Source: Planctomyces sp. SH-PL62
Lineage (GTDB): Bacteria > Planctomycetota > Planctomycetia > Planctomycetales > Planctomycetaceae
NCBI GenBank assembly: GCA_945893045.1
Contig: CAMDEA010000052.1
Span: 1-47,081 of the forward strand
Reading direction: 5' to 3'
Length of the DNA stretch: 47,081 nucleotides
The notes below the pieces were generated by a model. That model made no database searches, was not told the DNA's origin, and was given only the letters and a program-made list of their open reading frames with translations. Position 1 is the stretch's first letter. Each line of letters begins with the position of its first letter. Shown here one piece after another: positions 15,356 to 23,803 of this stretch. The translations under genes and the position numbers were made by a program.

Positions 15356-16362
15356 TGGCCGGTGCCGCTTTGCCACCGCTGCGAGTCGGGTTGGTGGGAT
15401 GTGGTCGCGTCGGCCTGCACTTGATCGAGCGATCCGCCGTAGGGGGACCGTTTCAAGTGGTCGCCGCGTCTGAGAAATTGGATGTGATCCGTCAAATTGC
15501 TCCATTTGGCGTGCGACTGATGAGTCTGTCGGAGCTCGTGCAGTCCGCGGACATTGACGTCTTGTGGGTCACGTCGTTTTGGGAGTTTCCATTCAAGCGC
15601 TCACCGCTCGCAGCGACCCACGGCCAGCACCTGATCGTGGAGACGCCGTTCACACTCGGCCTTCAGGCGGCCGAGCAGGCGTTTGCTGATGCGGTTGGAC
15701 GCGGCCGTCTGTTGCTGATTCATCATCCTCGGCGCGCCGATCCGGAATTTCGTCAGGCCTTGGCCGTTTCCCGTGATGAAAGGATCGGCGCGATTCGCGC
15801 GATGAAATTTGTGTTGTGGAGTTATGGACGACCGCCTCGCGGAGCGACTCGATGCACCGAGCCGTCTGTCTGGGATGAGTACGCTGAACCCGGTGCGACG
15901 AAGGTTCGCTTCGTCGCTCACGCCCTGGATCAACTGGTGCTGCTTATTCCAAACCGGCCGATGAGCGTATTGGCCGTCGGTGATACAAGTGCCGGTGCCG
16001 CCGATCTCTTTGCCGGTGATTCGCTGGGACTGCGGATCGTCTTCGAGTCAGGCTGTCAGGCGGAAATCGACGTTCGGCTCGATAGTCCCACGCCCTTTCA
16101 AAGCGGCTGGATGTTGACCGGCGAACACGGCGGATACGCAAATGGCCGGCAATACACACTGACCGACGAAGGGGAAGTCTTCGACTCCCCAGTGACAACG
16201 ATGGAGAAACCCGAAGACACGGATCAATTCGAGTGGCTGGCTCGGCAGATTCGATCCGGCGTACGGGACGTGGGGGAAGAGGAACGAGCCTGCTTGGTTG
16301 TCGCGCTCTTGGAAGCGGCGCAGCGATCACTCGTCACGAGCCAGCCGGTGACACTGAAATGA
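15355..16362 (+). CDS. Gfo/Idh/MocA-family oxidoreductase-like protein
   Basis: 335 residues. N-terminal Rossmann fold with LRVGLVGCGRVG (NAD(P) binding), then VDVLWVTSF and the IVETPFTL segment where typical members have EKP; the catalytic Lys is therefore replaced. A later HALDQLVLL takes the place of the usual GxHxxD. The dimerisation/substrate domain follows. Loss of the EKP lysine suggests altered or no dehydrogenase activity. It is cytoplasmic (no signal), and translationally coupled to the upstream lectin-like gene. Confidence 0.82.
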   Translation: MAGAALPPLRVGLVGCGRVGLHLIERSAVGGPFQVVAASEKLDVIRQIAPFGVRLMSLSELVQSADIDVLWVTSFWEFPFKRSPLAATHGQHLIVETPFTLGLQAAEQAFADAVGRGRLLLIHHPRRADPEFRQALAVSRDERIGAIRAMKFVLWSYGRPPRGATRCTEPSVWDEYAEPGATKVRFVAHALDQLVLLIPNRPMSVLAVGDTSAGAADLFAGDSLGLRIVFESGCQAEIDVRLDSPTPFQSGWMLTGEHGGYANGRQYTLTDEGEVFDSPVTTMEKPEDTDQFEWLARQIRSGVRDVGEEERACLVVALLEAAQRSLVTSQPVTLK

Positions 16363-16376
16363 CTCGTCTACTTTGG
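16359..16376. repeat. Half element of REP family E (relic)
   Basis: The sequence TGACTCGTCTACTTTGG equals the right end of the family E pairs at 18548-18605 and 28482-28539. The left half is missing. The TGA stop of the Gfo/Idh-like gene overlaps it. It lies at a convergent gene junction. Confidence 0.7.
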
Positions 16377-16378
16377 CT

Positions 16379-16792
16379 TCACTTCTGCGTCCAATAGTCA
16401 ACGACGCAGACGTCTTCGACGTGCGGGCCGACGAGCTTGACGAAGTCTTTGTGAGCCGCGTGCGGCAGGTAGGCGTCGCGGCCCTTCTCGTCGGCGAACG
16501 TCACGAAAAAGCAGTGCGTGAAGCCCTTCGATTTGCCTTCGGGACTGATGTCTGTGCCCCACTCGAAGTCGCGGATCGCGTCGATCTTGCTGGGCAAACT
16601 GCGGAAGCCATTTTCAATTTCTTGGACTTGCTCCTTGGTCGTCCCCTTTTTGAACTTGAAGAGCACGACGTGCCGCAGCATTTTCCGCGGAGCTTCCTTC
16701 GGCTGGGCCGAGGTTTGATCACCGGTCATCAAGCTCATGGTTGCCACCGCGATGAGTGCGGAAAAGATCGCCGTTCCAATCGTCTGTCGCAT
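16379..16792 (-). CDS. Exported Dabb-domain (stress-responsive A/B barrel) protein
   Basis: 137 residues. Signal-like segment 1-25 (MRQTIGTAIFSALIAVATMS), then a ferredoxin-like alpha/beta barrel with the Dabb pattern: MLRHVVLFKFKKGTTKEQVQ, FEWGTDISPEGKSKGFTHC, FADEKGRDAYLPHAAHKDFV and VDYW. Homologues form dimeric barrels; some plant members act in stress, others are cyclases, so no reaction can be stated. AAGGAA precedes ATG 16792, and the upstream open frame to 16834 lacks support. Confidence 0.88.
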   Translation of the reverse strand: MRQTIGTAIFSALIAVATMSLMTGDQTSAQPKEAPRKMLRHVVLFKFKKGTTKEQVQEIENGFRSLPSKIDAIRDFEWGTDISPEGKSKGFTHCFFVTFADEKGRDAYLPHAAHKDFVKLVGPHVEDVCVVDYWTQK

Positions 16793-16830
16793 TACAGATT
16801 CCTTGCTGCCGAAACGCTGGAGCCGCGCGG

Positions 16831-17019
16831 TCACGTCGATTCCTTCAAGGTTTCGTACCCCATGTAGATCACGATGCCCGCAGCGATAAGAAATGGAATG
16901 TCGAATTTTGGACTTCCCGAATACGGAATGCCGAGAATCAGATCCACGACCGCAGTCACGGCGACAAGTCCTGAAGCCGCGATCGACCCGATCAACATGC
17001 GTTTCATCTGCTTCGACAT
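16831..17019 (-). CDS. Small two-segment membrane protein
   Basis: 62 residues from ATG 17019, with two hydrophobic stretches (about 8-27 and 40-56) around the loop GIPYSGSPKFDIP. The loop is encoded by a stretch resembling the GAATGCCGAAT repeats at 7111-7214, so it may be repeat-derived. A weak GAAAG site precedes the start. Function unknown; it could be co-transcribed with the Dabb gene downstream. Confidence 0.55.
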   Translation of the reverse strand: MSKQMKRMLIGSIAASGLVAVTAVVDLILGIPYSGSPKFDIPFLIAAGIVIYMGYETLKEST

Positions 17020-17281
17020 CGAAAACTTTCGATTCTCGGACGCTGGGGGATTACCTGGGAACACGGCCGCGAACGGGGCCGAACAGCCAGCGAGTATAAA
17101 GCTGACGTGGTCAGCAACTCCAGCGGAGCGGAGGCGTAAACCGGTGCTGAAGCGCCGTTGCTTCAAAGTCGATAGCCCACTACCTTCACGCCCCTCTACA
17201 AGCCCTCGTCTGGAGCTTGTGGCCGGCATTCATCGCCGGTGAAGGAAACCTCTCTCACTTAATTTGTCAGGAGTAAGCATC

Positions 17282-17650
17282 GTGGCGAAAGACAAGAACG
17301 AGACCCTCAAACTGGACCCCGACACCGCCCCCGAGGGGCTGGCGGTTGCGCCCCCCGCAGCACCGGCCGGGCAGCAGACGTTGACCGTGGATGACGCCCG
17401 CATCGTGGCCAGCTACGCGAACTTTTGCCGCGTGTCGAGCACCCCCGAAGAGTTGATCCTCGACCTGGGATTGAATCCGAACCCGTTTGCTCAGGGCAGC
17501 GTGACGGTCCACGTCGGCCAGCGGATCATCATGAATCACTTCACGGCCAAGCGGCTGCTGCAAGCTCTGGCGGTGACTCTGCAACGCCACGAGCAGGCGT
17601 TCGGCACGCTCGAAACCGATGTGATGCGCCGCTTGCGTTCGGGAACCTAA
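17282..17650 (+). CDS. DUF3467 domain protein
   Basis: 122 residues. Residues 35-115 match the DUF3467 pattern: DDARIVASYANFCRVSSTPE, LILDLGLNPNP, then VGQRIIMNHFTAKRLLQALA and QRHEQAFG. The family is small, widespread in bacteria and of unknown function. GTG 17282 is chosen because AGGAG lies 8 bases before it; the earlier TTG at 17264 has none. It is followed by a second gene with two DUF3467-like domains. Confidence 0.85.
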   Translation: MAKDKNETLKLDPDTAPEGLAVAPPAAPAGQQTLTVDDARIVASYANFCRVSSTPEELILDLGLNPNPFAQGSVTVHVGQRIIMNHFTAKRLLQALAVTLQRHEQAFGTLETDVMRRLRSGT

Positions 17651-17739
17651 TCACCTGACACATTGGCGGAATTGAACCAGAAGAACGTCGGTGAGCGGGA
17701 TTGCCGCCACCGACGTTTTCGTAGACCGCGAACGGATTC

Positions 17740-17810
17740 GGCGAGCGGGGCGGCGTCAGCCCCCCGGGGCATTCATCAAAGAACTGGGGGCTGACGCCGC
17801 CCCGCTCGCC
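17740..17810. repeat. Palindromic repeat, family D, solitary
   Basis: Perfect 25-bp arms beginning GGCGAGCGGGGCGGCG and ending in five or more Cs, around an ~20-base centre. It lies in the gap between the two DUF3467 genes, just before the second gene's ribosome-binding site, and could form a very stable hairpin in a co-transcript. Confidence 0.92.
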
Positions 17811-17833
17811 TGATGATTTTTCGGAGTGGCCTC

Positions 17834-18523
17834 ATGAACGACATGTTTCCCGAATCGAACGACGACAACCCCGAACAGCCGCCGCAGAACCGCGAGGTCG
17901 TCAGCCAGGAAGTTCAAAACACGCACATCGGGGCGCTGGTGCCAGAAAGCGTTGCCGCCGGAGTGTTCACGACCGGAGCCGTCGTGCTCAACGGGCCGCA
18001 CGAGTTCATCCTCGACTTCCTGCTCCGCATGTCGAAACCGCAGCAGGTCGCGGCGCGAGTCGTCCTGCCTCCCGCTGTCGTGCCGAGATTCATCGCCGCA
18101 CTGCGGGATAACCTCAACAACTACACCCAACGGTTCGGCACTCCGGTCATGCCGGGAACGCCGGCTCATCCGATGTGCCCTCCCGCGACGGCTGAAGCCT
18201 ACCAGCAACAGTTGCAGCAACCGCAGCAGCAAGGTTCGGCCCAAGAGCTGTATGAGCAACTCAAGATCAAAGACACGGAACTTGGTGGTGCGTATGCCAA
18301 TGCCGTGATGATTGGCCATACGGCGACCGAGTTTTTGTTCGACTTCATCACGACGTTCTTCCCGCGTTCGGTCGTGTCCGCGCGAGTCTACATGTCGGCC
18401 CCGAACGTGCCGCGCTTGCTCGAATCACTGACCCATTCGTTCGAGCAGTTCCAGCGCAAGATCGCCGCTGCTCAGCAACAACAGCAAGAGCCGCCACAGA
18501 GGCCGCTCGACGATTTGCTGTAA
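17834..18523 (+). CDS. Protein with two DUF3467-like domains
   Basis: 229 residues. Two copies of the fold are visible: residues about 30-105 (TGAVVLNGPHEFILDFLLRM, RVVLPPAVVPRFIAALRDNL) and about 150-215 (VMIGHTATEFLFDFITTFFP, RVYMSAPNVPRLLESLTHSF). A Gln/Pro-rich linker joins them, and a Gln-rich tail ends the protein. GGAG lies 9 bases before ATG 17834. Gene order with the single-domain paralogue upstream suggests a common complex, e.g. hetero-oligomers; this is inference. Confidence 0.78.
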   Translation: MNDMFPESNDDNPEQPPQNREVVSQEVQNTHIGALVPESVAAGVFTTGAVVLNGPHEFILDFLLRMSKPQQVAARVVLPPAVVPRFIAALRDNLNNYTQRFGTPVMPGTPAHPMCPPATAEAYQQQLQQPQQQGSAQELYEQLKIKDTELGGAYANAVMIGHTATEFLFDFITTFFPRSVVSARVYMSAPNVPRLLESLTHSFEQFQRKIAAAQQQQQEPPQRPLDDLL

Positions 18524-18547
18524 GACCGCGGAACGCCCCGCATCGGC

Positions 18548-18605
18548 AAAGTAGACGAGTCACACCGTGACTCGAATTCGAGTCACGGTGTGACTCGTCT
18601 ACTTT
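18548..18605. repeat. GTAG-REP pair, family E, copy 1
   Basis: AAAGTAG, then arms CGAGTCAC/GTGACTCG with loop ACC, centre AATT, and the perfect inverse ending CTACTTT. It differs from 28482-28539 only by A/T at the paired loop positions and by one base in a foot. Confidence 0.92.
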
Positions 18606-18641
18606 TTGGCCACACCGCTCTCTTTTGCAGACGTACTCCCC

Positions 18642-19439
18642 ATGCCTCCCGTTCGTCGCTCACCGCCGCAGCCTCAGCCACAACCGGGCGACATTGAACT
18701 CGAATTCGGCGTGCCGATCCCCGGCCGAATCTTGCCGCCTGAACAATGGGCGAAGACCGCTCTCAAGAAAATCCCGCCGGGCTTAATGGACTGGGAAGCC
18801 CTGTTCGGCCGGAAAGCGCCGATCGTGATCGACATCGGTTGCGGCAACGGACGTTCGACACTGGGGAGCGCGGTCGCTCGGCCGGAGGTCGATCACTTGG
18901 GGATCGAAATCCTGCCGGTCGTGATCCGTTACGCGACTCGCCGAGCCAACCAGCGCGGGCTGAGCAACATTAAATTTGCAGTCATCGGCGGCCGCGAGTT
19001 TCTCGCCGAGCACGTCGCCGCTGGCTCAGTCGCCGAATTGCACATCTACCATCCGCAACCGTTCTACGATCCCGCTCAAATTCATCGTCGGCTGATCACT
19101 CCAGAGTTTTTGTCGCTCGCGCATCGCTCGCTTGCACCGGGCGGCAAGCTGTTGTTGCAGACGGATCATCCGGGCTATTGGGCCTATATGCAGTTGGTCG
19201 TGCCCTGCTTCTTCGAGTTGCACGCACTCACTGGCCCGTGGCCCGACTCACCTCGCGGGCGAACTCGCCGCGAGATCATCGCCCGCCATCACGGCCTGCC
19301 GATCTTTCGAGGCGAAGCGAATCGCCGTGATGAGATCAGCGTAGACGAAGCCTTGCGGTTAGCGAATTCGCTGCCGCCTCCGACATTCAACGCTGACCGC
19401 CGCCTGCGCCGGTTGGATGAAATCGAAGCCAAGTCGTAG
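18642..19439 (+). CDS. TrmB-like tRNA (guanine-N7) methyltransferase
   Basis: 265 residues. AdoMet-binding motif VIDIGCGNGRSTLG, followed by HLGIEILPVVIRYATRRA and the later TDHPGYWAYM, as in TrmB. The family's PDPWPKxRH signature is replaced by HPQPFYDPAQIHRRL, so tRNA recognition may differ. N-terminal Pro/Gln-rich extension of 20 residues. ATG 18642 is chosen over a TTG at 18606 that lies in a REP element. The stop TAG is the foot of the next REP pair. Modification of G46 in tRNA is the expected role; a divergent target is possible. Confidence 0.8.
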   Translation: MPPVRRSPPQPQPQPGDIELEFGVPIPGRILPPEQWAKTALKKIPPGLMDWEALFGRKAPIVIDIGCGNGRSTLGSAVARPEVDHLGIEILPVVIRYATRRANQRGLSNIKFAVIGGREFLAEHVAAGSVAELHIYHPQPFYDPAQIHRRLITPEFLSLAHRSLAPGGKLLLQTDHPGYWAYMQLVVPCFFELHALTGPWPDSPRGRTRREIIARHHGLPIFRGEANRRDEISVDEALRLANSLPPPTFNADRRLRRLDEIEAKS

Positions 19440-19498
19440 CCCGACTCTCCGAGTCGGGCCTGATCGGCGAACGCGCCCGACTCAGAGAGTCAGGCTAC
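19436..19498. repeat. GTAG-REP pair, family F; both feet are stop codons
   Basis: GTAG, arms CCCGACTC/GAGTCGGG, loop TCC, then an inverted copy ending CTAC. The left TAG (19437-19439) ends the TrmB-like gene; the right TAG (19497-19495, minus strand) ends the PQQ-like gene. Confidence 0.93.
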
Positions 19499-21003
19499 GG
19501 GGCTAAATCCAAACACACGAGATGCGTCTCGCTGCGCAAATACACTCGGCCGCGAGACAAGATCGGTGCCGCCCAAGCCGGGTACTTGATCCCGCTCACT
19601 GACATGCGGCCGAGTTCCTCGAAATTTTCGGGATTGATCTTCATCAACGACAGCGTGCCGCGCTCGCCAAGCGCCAAAAAGCGGTCGCCGATTTGAATTT
19701 TTGAACCGCGCCCCAAGAACGGAAACGGGATGATCTTGCCGGTCCCATCTTTAATCTCGCCGGTGACCGGGCTTTGCGAGAGCTTCGAGGTGTCTCCCTC
19801 GTAGCCAGTCGATTGCCACAACACCTTGCCGGTTTCCAGGTCGAGGCAGCGCAACTCCCCTTCCTCTTCGTGCCGGCCGCTGAAGCCGTACAAGTGGCCG
19901 TCGACGTGAATCGTCGTGGACCAGTGCGTCAGCATGTTGCGCGGGTCTTGCCAGAGGACTTTGACCTCCTTGCCCGACGGTTGCACCTGTACCAATGCCG
20001 AGCCGGTCTTGTAGGCCGCCGACAGAAAAATCTTGTCACCGATAACCACCGGCCGAGCCGCATTCACCGAGTCGCGCTCCTTCGGTCGAAACCAGAACTT
20101 GAAGTTCTCCGAACCATCTTTCGGATCGAGCGACACGAGTCCTTGCCGCATTAAGCAGAGCACCTGCCGGCGTCCATGAATCGTCGCAGCGATCGGCGAC
20201 GAATAGCTGTAGAGCGATTCGCTTCCCGTCCACTCGTACTTCGGCTTGATCGAGCCGCCGGTCTCGACGCCGTTCCAAGTTTTCTTGCCGACCGATTGCC
20301 AGACCGTATCGCCGGTCTCCGAATTGAACGCGACAACGCCGGAGTTCGGTTGCCCGCCGACCAACACGATCAACAGGTTTCCCTCCAGAATCGGAGTGCA
20401 GCCGACGCCAAAGAAATTCTCCTCGTCAGGGATGCGAAAGTCTTTCGAGCAGTCACGCGACCAGATTTGTTTTCCAGTCACGAGGTCGAGACAGAAGAGT
20501 TTTCCTTCGGGATTCAGCGTGAATACGCGCGTCTTCGTCAGCAGCGGGGTGCAGCGCGGGCCGTTGTTGTAGGCGTATCGGTCCTCGTACTCGGTGGCGT
20601 AGGTAAACCTCCACAATGGCTCGCCATTATCGGCTCGGAGGCACTCGATGATGTCCTCGTTGCCGCGCGGCCGATGAAAGACGACCAGCCGATTCCCCAT
20701 CACGGATGGTGCGCTGTATCCGGTGCCGACGCGCTTCGACCACGCCGTCTTCAATCCATCTTCCGGCCAACTCTTCAACCAGTTGGTCTCGTTACAAACT
20801 CCTGTACCGAGCGGCCCCAAGAAGGAGGACCAATCCTCCCCTTTGCGATCCGGAGCCGGCACATCCGTGACCGGCTTCTCGGTGGATGTTCCGGTTAAAG
20901 CCGCACGGCCACTCGTCGGTTTTGGATCGGCGGCAGCGGTGATTCCGAGTGACATCAGAACCAACGCGGCAGCCACGCTCGATACGGTCCATTGGCCTGT
21001 CAT
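19495..21003 (-). CDS. PQQ-like beta-propeller protein
   Basis: 502 residues from ATG 21003. Signal peptide about 1-25 (VAAALVLMSLGITAAA). The mature part opens with DWSSFLGPLGTG and continues with propeller blades bearing LRADNGEPLWRF, DLVTGKQIWSR, NSETGDTVW and DLETGKVLWQS. Probably periplasmic; PQQ ligands are not discernible and many planctomycete members may not bind PQQ. The frame is open to 21303, but that part overlaps the neighbouring gene and lacks a credible start. The stop codon is provided by the flanking REP. Confidence 0.9.
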   Translation of the reverse strand: MTGQWTVSSVAAALVLMSLGITAAADPKPTSGRAALTGTSTEKPVTDVPAPDRKGEDWSSFLGPLGTGVCNETNWLKSWPEDGLKTAWSKRVGTGYSAPSVMGNRLVVFHRPRGNEDIIECLRADNGEPLWRFTYATEYEDRYAYNNGPRCTPLLTKTRVFTLNPEGKLFCLDLVTGKQIWSRDCSKDFRIPDEENFFGVGCTPILEGNLLIVLVGGQPNSGVVAFNSETGDTVWQSVGKKTWNGVETGGSIKPKYEWTGSESLYSYSSPIAATIHGRRQVLCLMRQGLVSLDPKDGSENFKFWFRPKERDSVNAARPVVIGDKIFLSAAYKTGSALVQVQPSGKEVKVLWQDPRNMLTHWSTTIHVDGHLYGFSGRHEEEGELRCLDLETGKVLWQSTGYEGDTSKLSQSPVTGEIKDGTGKIIPFPFLGRGSKIQIGDRFLALGERGTLSLMKINPENFEELGRMSVSGIKYPAWAAPILSRGRVYLRSETHLVCLDLAP

Positions 21004-21040
21004 GCGAATGCTCTCGTTTGCGAATAATGTGAGATAACGG

Positions 21041-22615
21041 CTATCGGCCATCGGCGTTCGGATCTTGTCCGGATGACGGCTCTGCCTTCGGCAGTCGCAG
21101 AATCTTGTAGCTGTTGTTCGCGTACAGCAAGTCCGCGTCATAGCGAACAGCGGCGCGAACGATCGCATAGCGGACACCAGGGGTTTGACGCACCAATTCT
21201 TGTAACTCCGCTGCGGAGTACGACTGATCTTCCGCGAAGCTCGTCTCGCTCCATTTCGTGATCTGTCGGAGTCGGTCATTCCATTCGACGATGCCGGCCG
21301 CATCCTGCGGGCAGTCTTTGCGGTTGACGAACTCGCCGCGCTGAGCGAACCACTTGAACGCCTCGGCTTCGTCGGGGGTGTGAAACAGCGCGTCCTTCGA
21401 AGTGTTCTCCGCGACCCAAAGACAGGCGTCCCGCCAATCGGCTCGCATCGCCGACGGCAACTGATTCGACGGCGGGAAGGCGTGAGTCGAAATCATCGCC
21501 CAACACAGACCGACGATTCCCACCAGCCACAACCAGCGCTGCTTGACGAGTCGCGGCATCAGCATTGCGACCGCAATCGGCAGCAGCAGGTCGAACAAAC
21601 GGAACGGATAGAATTTCAACAAAGCAATCCGCCACTGATAGCCGGGCATGTTTTGAATCGGACGCGGCCCATAACCCACGAGCCACCCGGCCAAGGCGAA
21701 CAACGCCGCCGCGAGAACGTACCTGACCCACCACCGATCCGGCTGAGCCAGCATTTGCTTCCGGAACAAGACGATGACTACGGCCAACCAAAGTACGGCA
21801 ACCGTTCCATAACCGAAGCAGTTCACGCGATCGAAATCCAACGGATCAAGATGGTGCTTCAGCCGGTAATGCACTTGGATGAAATTCGCTGCGAACGCGG
21901 TGCGCGCATTCCCGGCGTCCAACATCTGCATGGCCGGTAGTAGACCAGGCAAGGCAGTCACGGCTAATAGCGCGGTGGCCAACAACCAGCGGCGACCACC
22001 TTCAGCATTTGAGATTTGAGATTTGAAATTTGAGATTTCCGCGATGACCATCGCGGTGACGTGCCACAGTCCGACGATCGGATGAAAGCTGATCGCGATT
22101 CCGCTGCACACGGCGGCGGCAACGATTCGCCGATCGAGCATCGCGGCCACGCCCCAGAAGACGCAGGCATACGCGATGGCCTTCGACTCGAAGCCGCCGA
22201 TCAGCCACTCGCCGGACAAATTGCCGAGCGCTTGCAGGCCGACGAACAGCCACGCCGAAACGAGCGCAGTGATCGCGGGAGACGGACTGCTGGAGTCTTC
22301 GCGTTGCAATCGCGTGGCCAACGAAGTCCAACTCGCGGCGAGCATCGCGAGGCTGACGGCACGACCGAGGATCGCGACGGTCGCGAGATCCAACCACAGC
22401 GTCAGCCAGCCGAACGTCTGATAGAAAACTCGATGCGCGGGAAACGATTGGAGAAACTGATCCCCCGCGCACCAAGATGAGTCCCAGTAGTGCCGCGCCA
22501 TCGCGAGGTAATGCGGCTCGTTGACCGCAGGGATCGGCGCGGAGACCAGCGACACCACCAAAAAGCTAAGCCACACAGCCGCGACGACGAGCAACTTGGA
22601 ACGACGCTCGGTCAC
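21041..22615 (-). CDS. Polytopic membrane protein, DUF6798-like C terminus
   Basis: 524 residues with roughly ten hydrophobic segments between residues 8 and 390. A soluble C-terminal part follows (ADWRDACLWVAENTSKDALF, TPDEAEAFKWFAQR), which recalls the DUF6798 module of planctomycete membrane proteins; this is from memory, not a search. Residues 193-203 (EISNFKSQISN) are the translation of an A/T-rich repeat inserted in a loop between segments. It overlaps nothing and lies 37 bases upstream of the PQQ-like start, so the two may be co-transcribed. Confidence 0.78.
   Translation of the reverse strand: MTERRSKLLVVAAVWLSFLVVSLVSAPIPAVNEPHYLAMARHYWDSSWCAGDQFLQSFPAHRVFYQTFGWLTLWLDLATVAILGRAVSLAMLAASWTSLATRLQREDSSSPSPAITALVSAWLFVGLQALGNLSGEWLIGGFESKAIAYACVFWGVAAMLDRRIVAAAVCSGIAISFHPIVGLWHVTAMVIAEISNFKSQISNAEGGRRWLLATALLAVTALPGLLPAMQMLDAGNARTAFAANFIQVHYRLKHHLDPLDFDRVNCFGYGTVAVLWLAVVIVLFRKQMLAQPDRWWVRYVLAAALFALAGWLVGYGPRPIQNMPGYQWRIALLKFYPFRLFDLLLPIAVAMLMPRLVKQRWLWLVGIVGLCWAMISTHAFPPSNQLPSAMRADWRDACLWVAENTSKDALFHTPDEAEAFKWFAQRGEFVNRKDCPQDAAGIVEWNDRLRQITKWSETSFAEDQSYSAAELQELVRQTPGVRYAIVRAAVRYDADLLYANNSYKILRLPKAEPSSGQDPNADGR
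22007..22039. repeat. A/T-rich SNFKSQIS repeat, in frame in membrane protein gene
   Basis: Minus strand reads AAATCTCAAATTTCAAATCT-like units and encodes EISNFKSQISN within a loop of the polytopic protein. Same family as 1274-1306 and 27162-27195. Confidence 0.75.
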
Positions 22616-22649
22616 GATGCGTTCGGATTCCCTCGAATGAAAGTTTCAG

Positions 22650-22734
22650 CCACGGAGAAAACACAGATGGAACACGGATGAAGCCAACAGAAGAGTTCTA
22701 CTGATCCGTGTTCCATCCGTGCTTAATCTGTGGC
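22650..22734. repeat. Inverted repeat, family J, copy 1
   Basis: Left part GCCACGGAGAAAACACAGAT...GGAACACGGATG, right part CATCCGTG...TTAATCTGTGGC: inverted arms with differences. It lies between the membrane protein gene and the lysine-rich small gene. A distant relative lies at 25053-25143. Confidence 0.7.
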
Positions 22735-22747
22735 GAAAGCGGCGGAG

Positions 22748-22939
22748 CTACTTCTTCTTTGCTGCCTTTTTGGCGGACTTCTTTGCCGCTTTTTTCGGCG
22801 CGGCGGCTTTTTTTGCCGCAGTCTTCTTCGCGGCCTTGGGCGTCGCGGAGGACTTGCTCTTCGCCGCGCCCCCGAAAACTTGATCCCAGTTCTTCCAGAA
22901 TTCCGGCGTGGTGCCAGTCCTAACGATCGGTCCGCTCAT
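22748..22939 (-). CDS. Small protein with histone H1-like lysine-rich tail
   Basis: 63 residues. The N terminus MSGPIVRTGTTPEFWKNWDQ is followed by a tail almost wholly of Lys, Ala, Pro and Ser in KKAA/KKSA repeats. Such tails bind nucleic acid non-specifically, like histone H1-like bacterial proteins. I recall the GPIVRxGxTPEFWKNW start in other planctomycete small proteins, but no function. Alternative: ribosome-associated factor. Confidence 0.72.
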   Translation of the reverse strand: MSGPIVRTGTTPEFWKNWDQVFGGAAKSKSSATPKAAKKTAAKKAAAPKKAAKKSAKKAAKKK

Positions 22940-23160
22940 GCTGTGATCACTCCTTGGTTTGCAACTCGTACTCGGTCAACTCGAATGACCGTCGGCGATC
23001 TTGGCCGGGGGTTCGAGCGGACGCACTGTGTCTTACATTCCGTTTTGTTGTCAAGGAGTTCGCCCAATGTCGCTCGGCCGGGCACGAGCTTTGCCAATCG
23101 CAGTCGCTCACTGCCAGATCGGGCCACCCATCAAACGGCAGTCGGAGGGCTTGTCAGATC

Positions 23161-23790
23161 ATGGCCGTCAAACTCAACTATCGCGTCTTGCTGTCCGCTC
23201 CTGGTCCACGATTGTTGCCGCCGGGGTTGGTTGCTCCCCAACGGAGTCAAACGATGTTGTTCCCGCCATTCGATGACGAAGCCCGATTCATGCGCGCCTG
23301 GCACGCGGTCGAGATTGCTCGGCCAGTGCATCAGGGGCTGTTCACGTTCGACGTCTCCGACTTGCCGTACATCCTCGTCTGCGGCGGCCGCAAGCCGGGA
23401 GCCACCGTGAGCGTCACTAAAGGGGAAGTCAAAATCAGCCGACCGCTGATCATCACCCCCGACAACCTGCGGCCGGACTTCGAGGACTTCTTTGAGGAAC
23501 ATGACGAAGAGGATCTCGTGCAATTCTTGCTGGCTCGGACCGCGGCGTTCTCGAACCTCAAGATTCGCAACACGTCTACCGAGAAAAAGCTGGTCAGCGA
23601 CAGCATCGAAGAAGTCGTCGAGAAGCTCAACAAGCAACTCGATAACGCGGACGAAGACCGCGTGGCGATTCTGACCGCGCCGCCCAAACTCGGCGGAGTC
23701 GCGCTGCTGCGCTACACGACCGAACGAGTCCTCGCCAGCGCGCCGGACAACGTGCAAGAGCTGCGCGAACGCGGGTTCTTGCCGTCATAG
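23161..23790 (+). CDS. Conserved hypothetical protein
   Basis: 209 residues from ATG 23161 (MAVKLNYRVLLSAPG). A soluble alpha/beta-looking protein with acidic stretch PDFEDFFEEHDEEDLVQFL, then TEKKLVSDSIEEVVEKLNKQ. The frame is open to 22954, but that part resembles random translation and overlaps the divergent promoter region. No ribosome-binding site is clear before 23161, so the start is uncertain (MLFPPFDDE, further in, is possible). No family recognised. Confidence 0.68.
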   Translation: MAVKLNYRVLLSAPGPRLLPPGLVAPQRSQTMLFPPFDDEARFMRAWHAVEIARPVHQGLFTFDVSDLPYILVCGGRKPGATVSVTKGEVKISRPLIITPDNLRPDFEDFFEEHDEEDLVQFLLARTAAFSNLKIRNTSTEKKLVSDSIEEVVEKLNKQLDNADEDRVAILTAPPKLGGVALLRYTTERVLASAPDNVQELRERGFLPS

Positions 23791-23803
23791 GTGCGCTCGT
23801 GTT

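Noticed and set aside
21003..21303. N-terminal extension of the PQQ-like protein at 19495-21003
   Set aside because: Sequence is low-quality Arg/Ser-rich and overlaps the end of the neighbouring membrane-protein gene; a signal peptide begins at ATG 21003.
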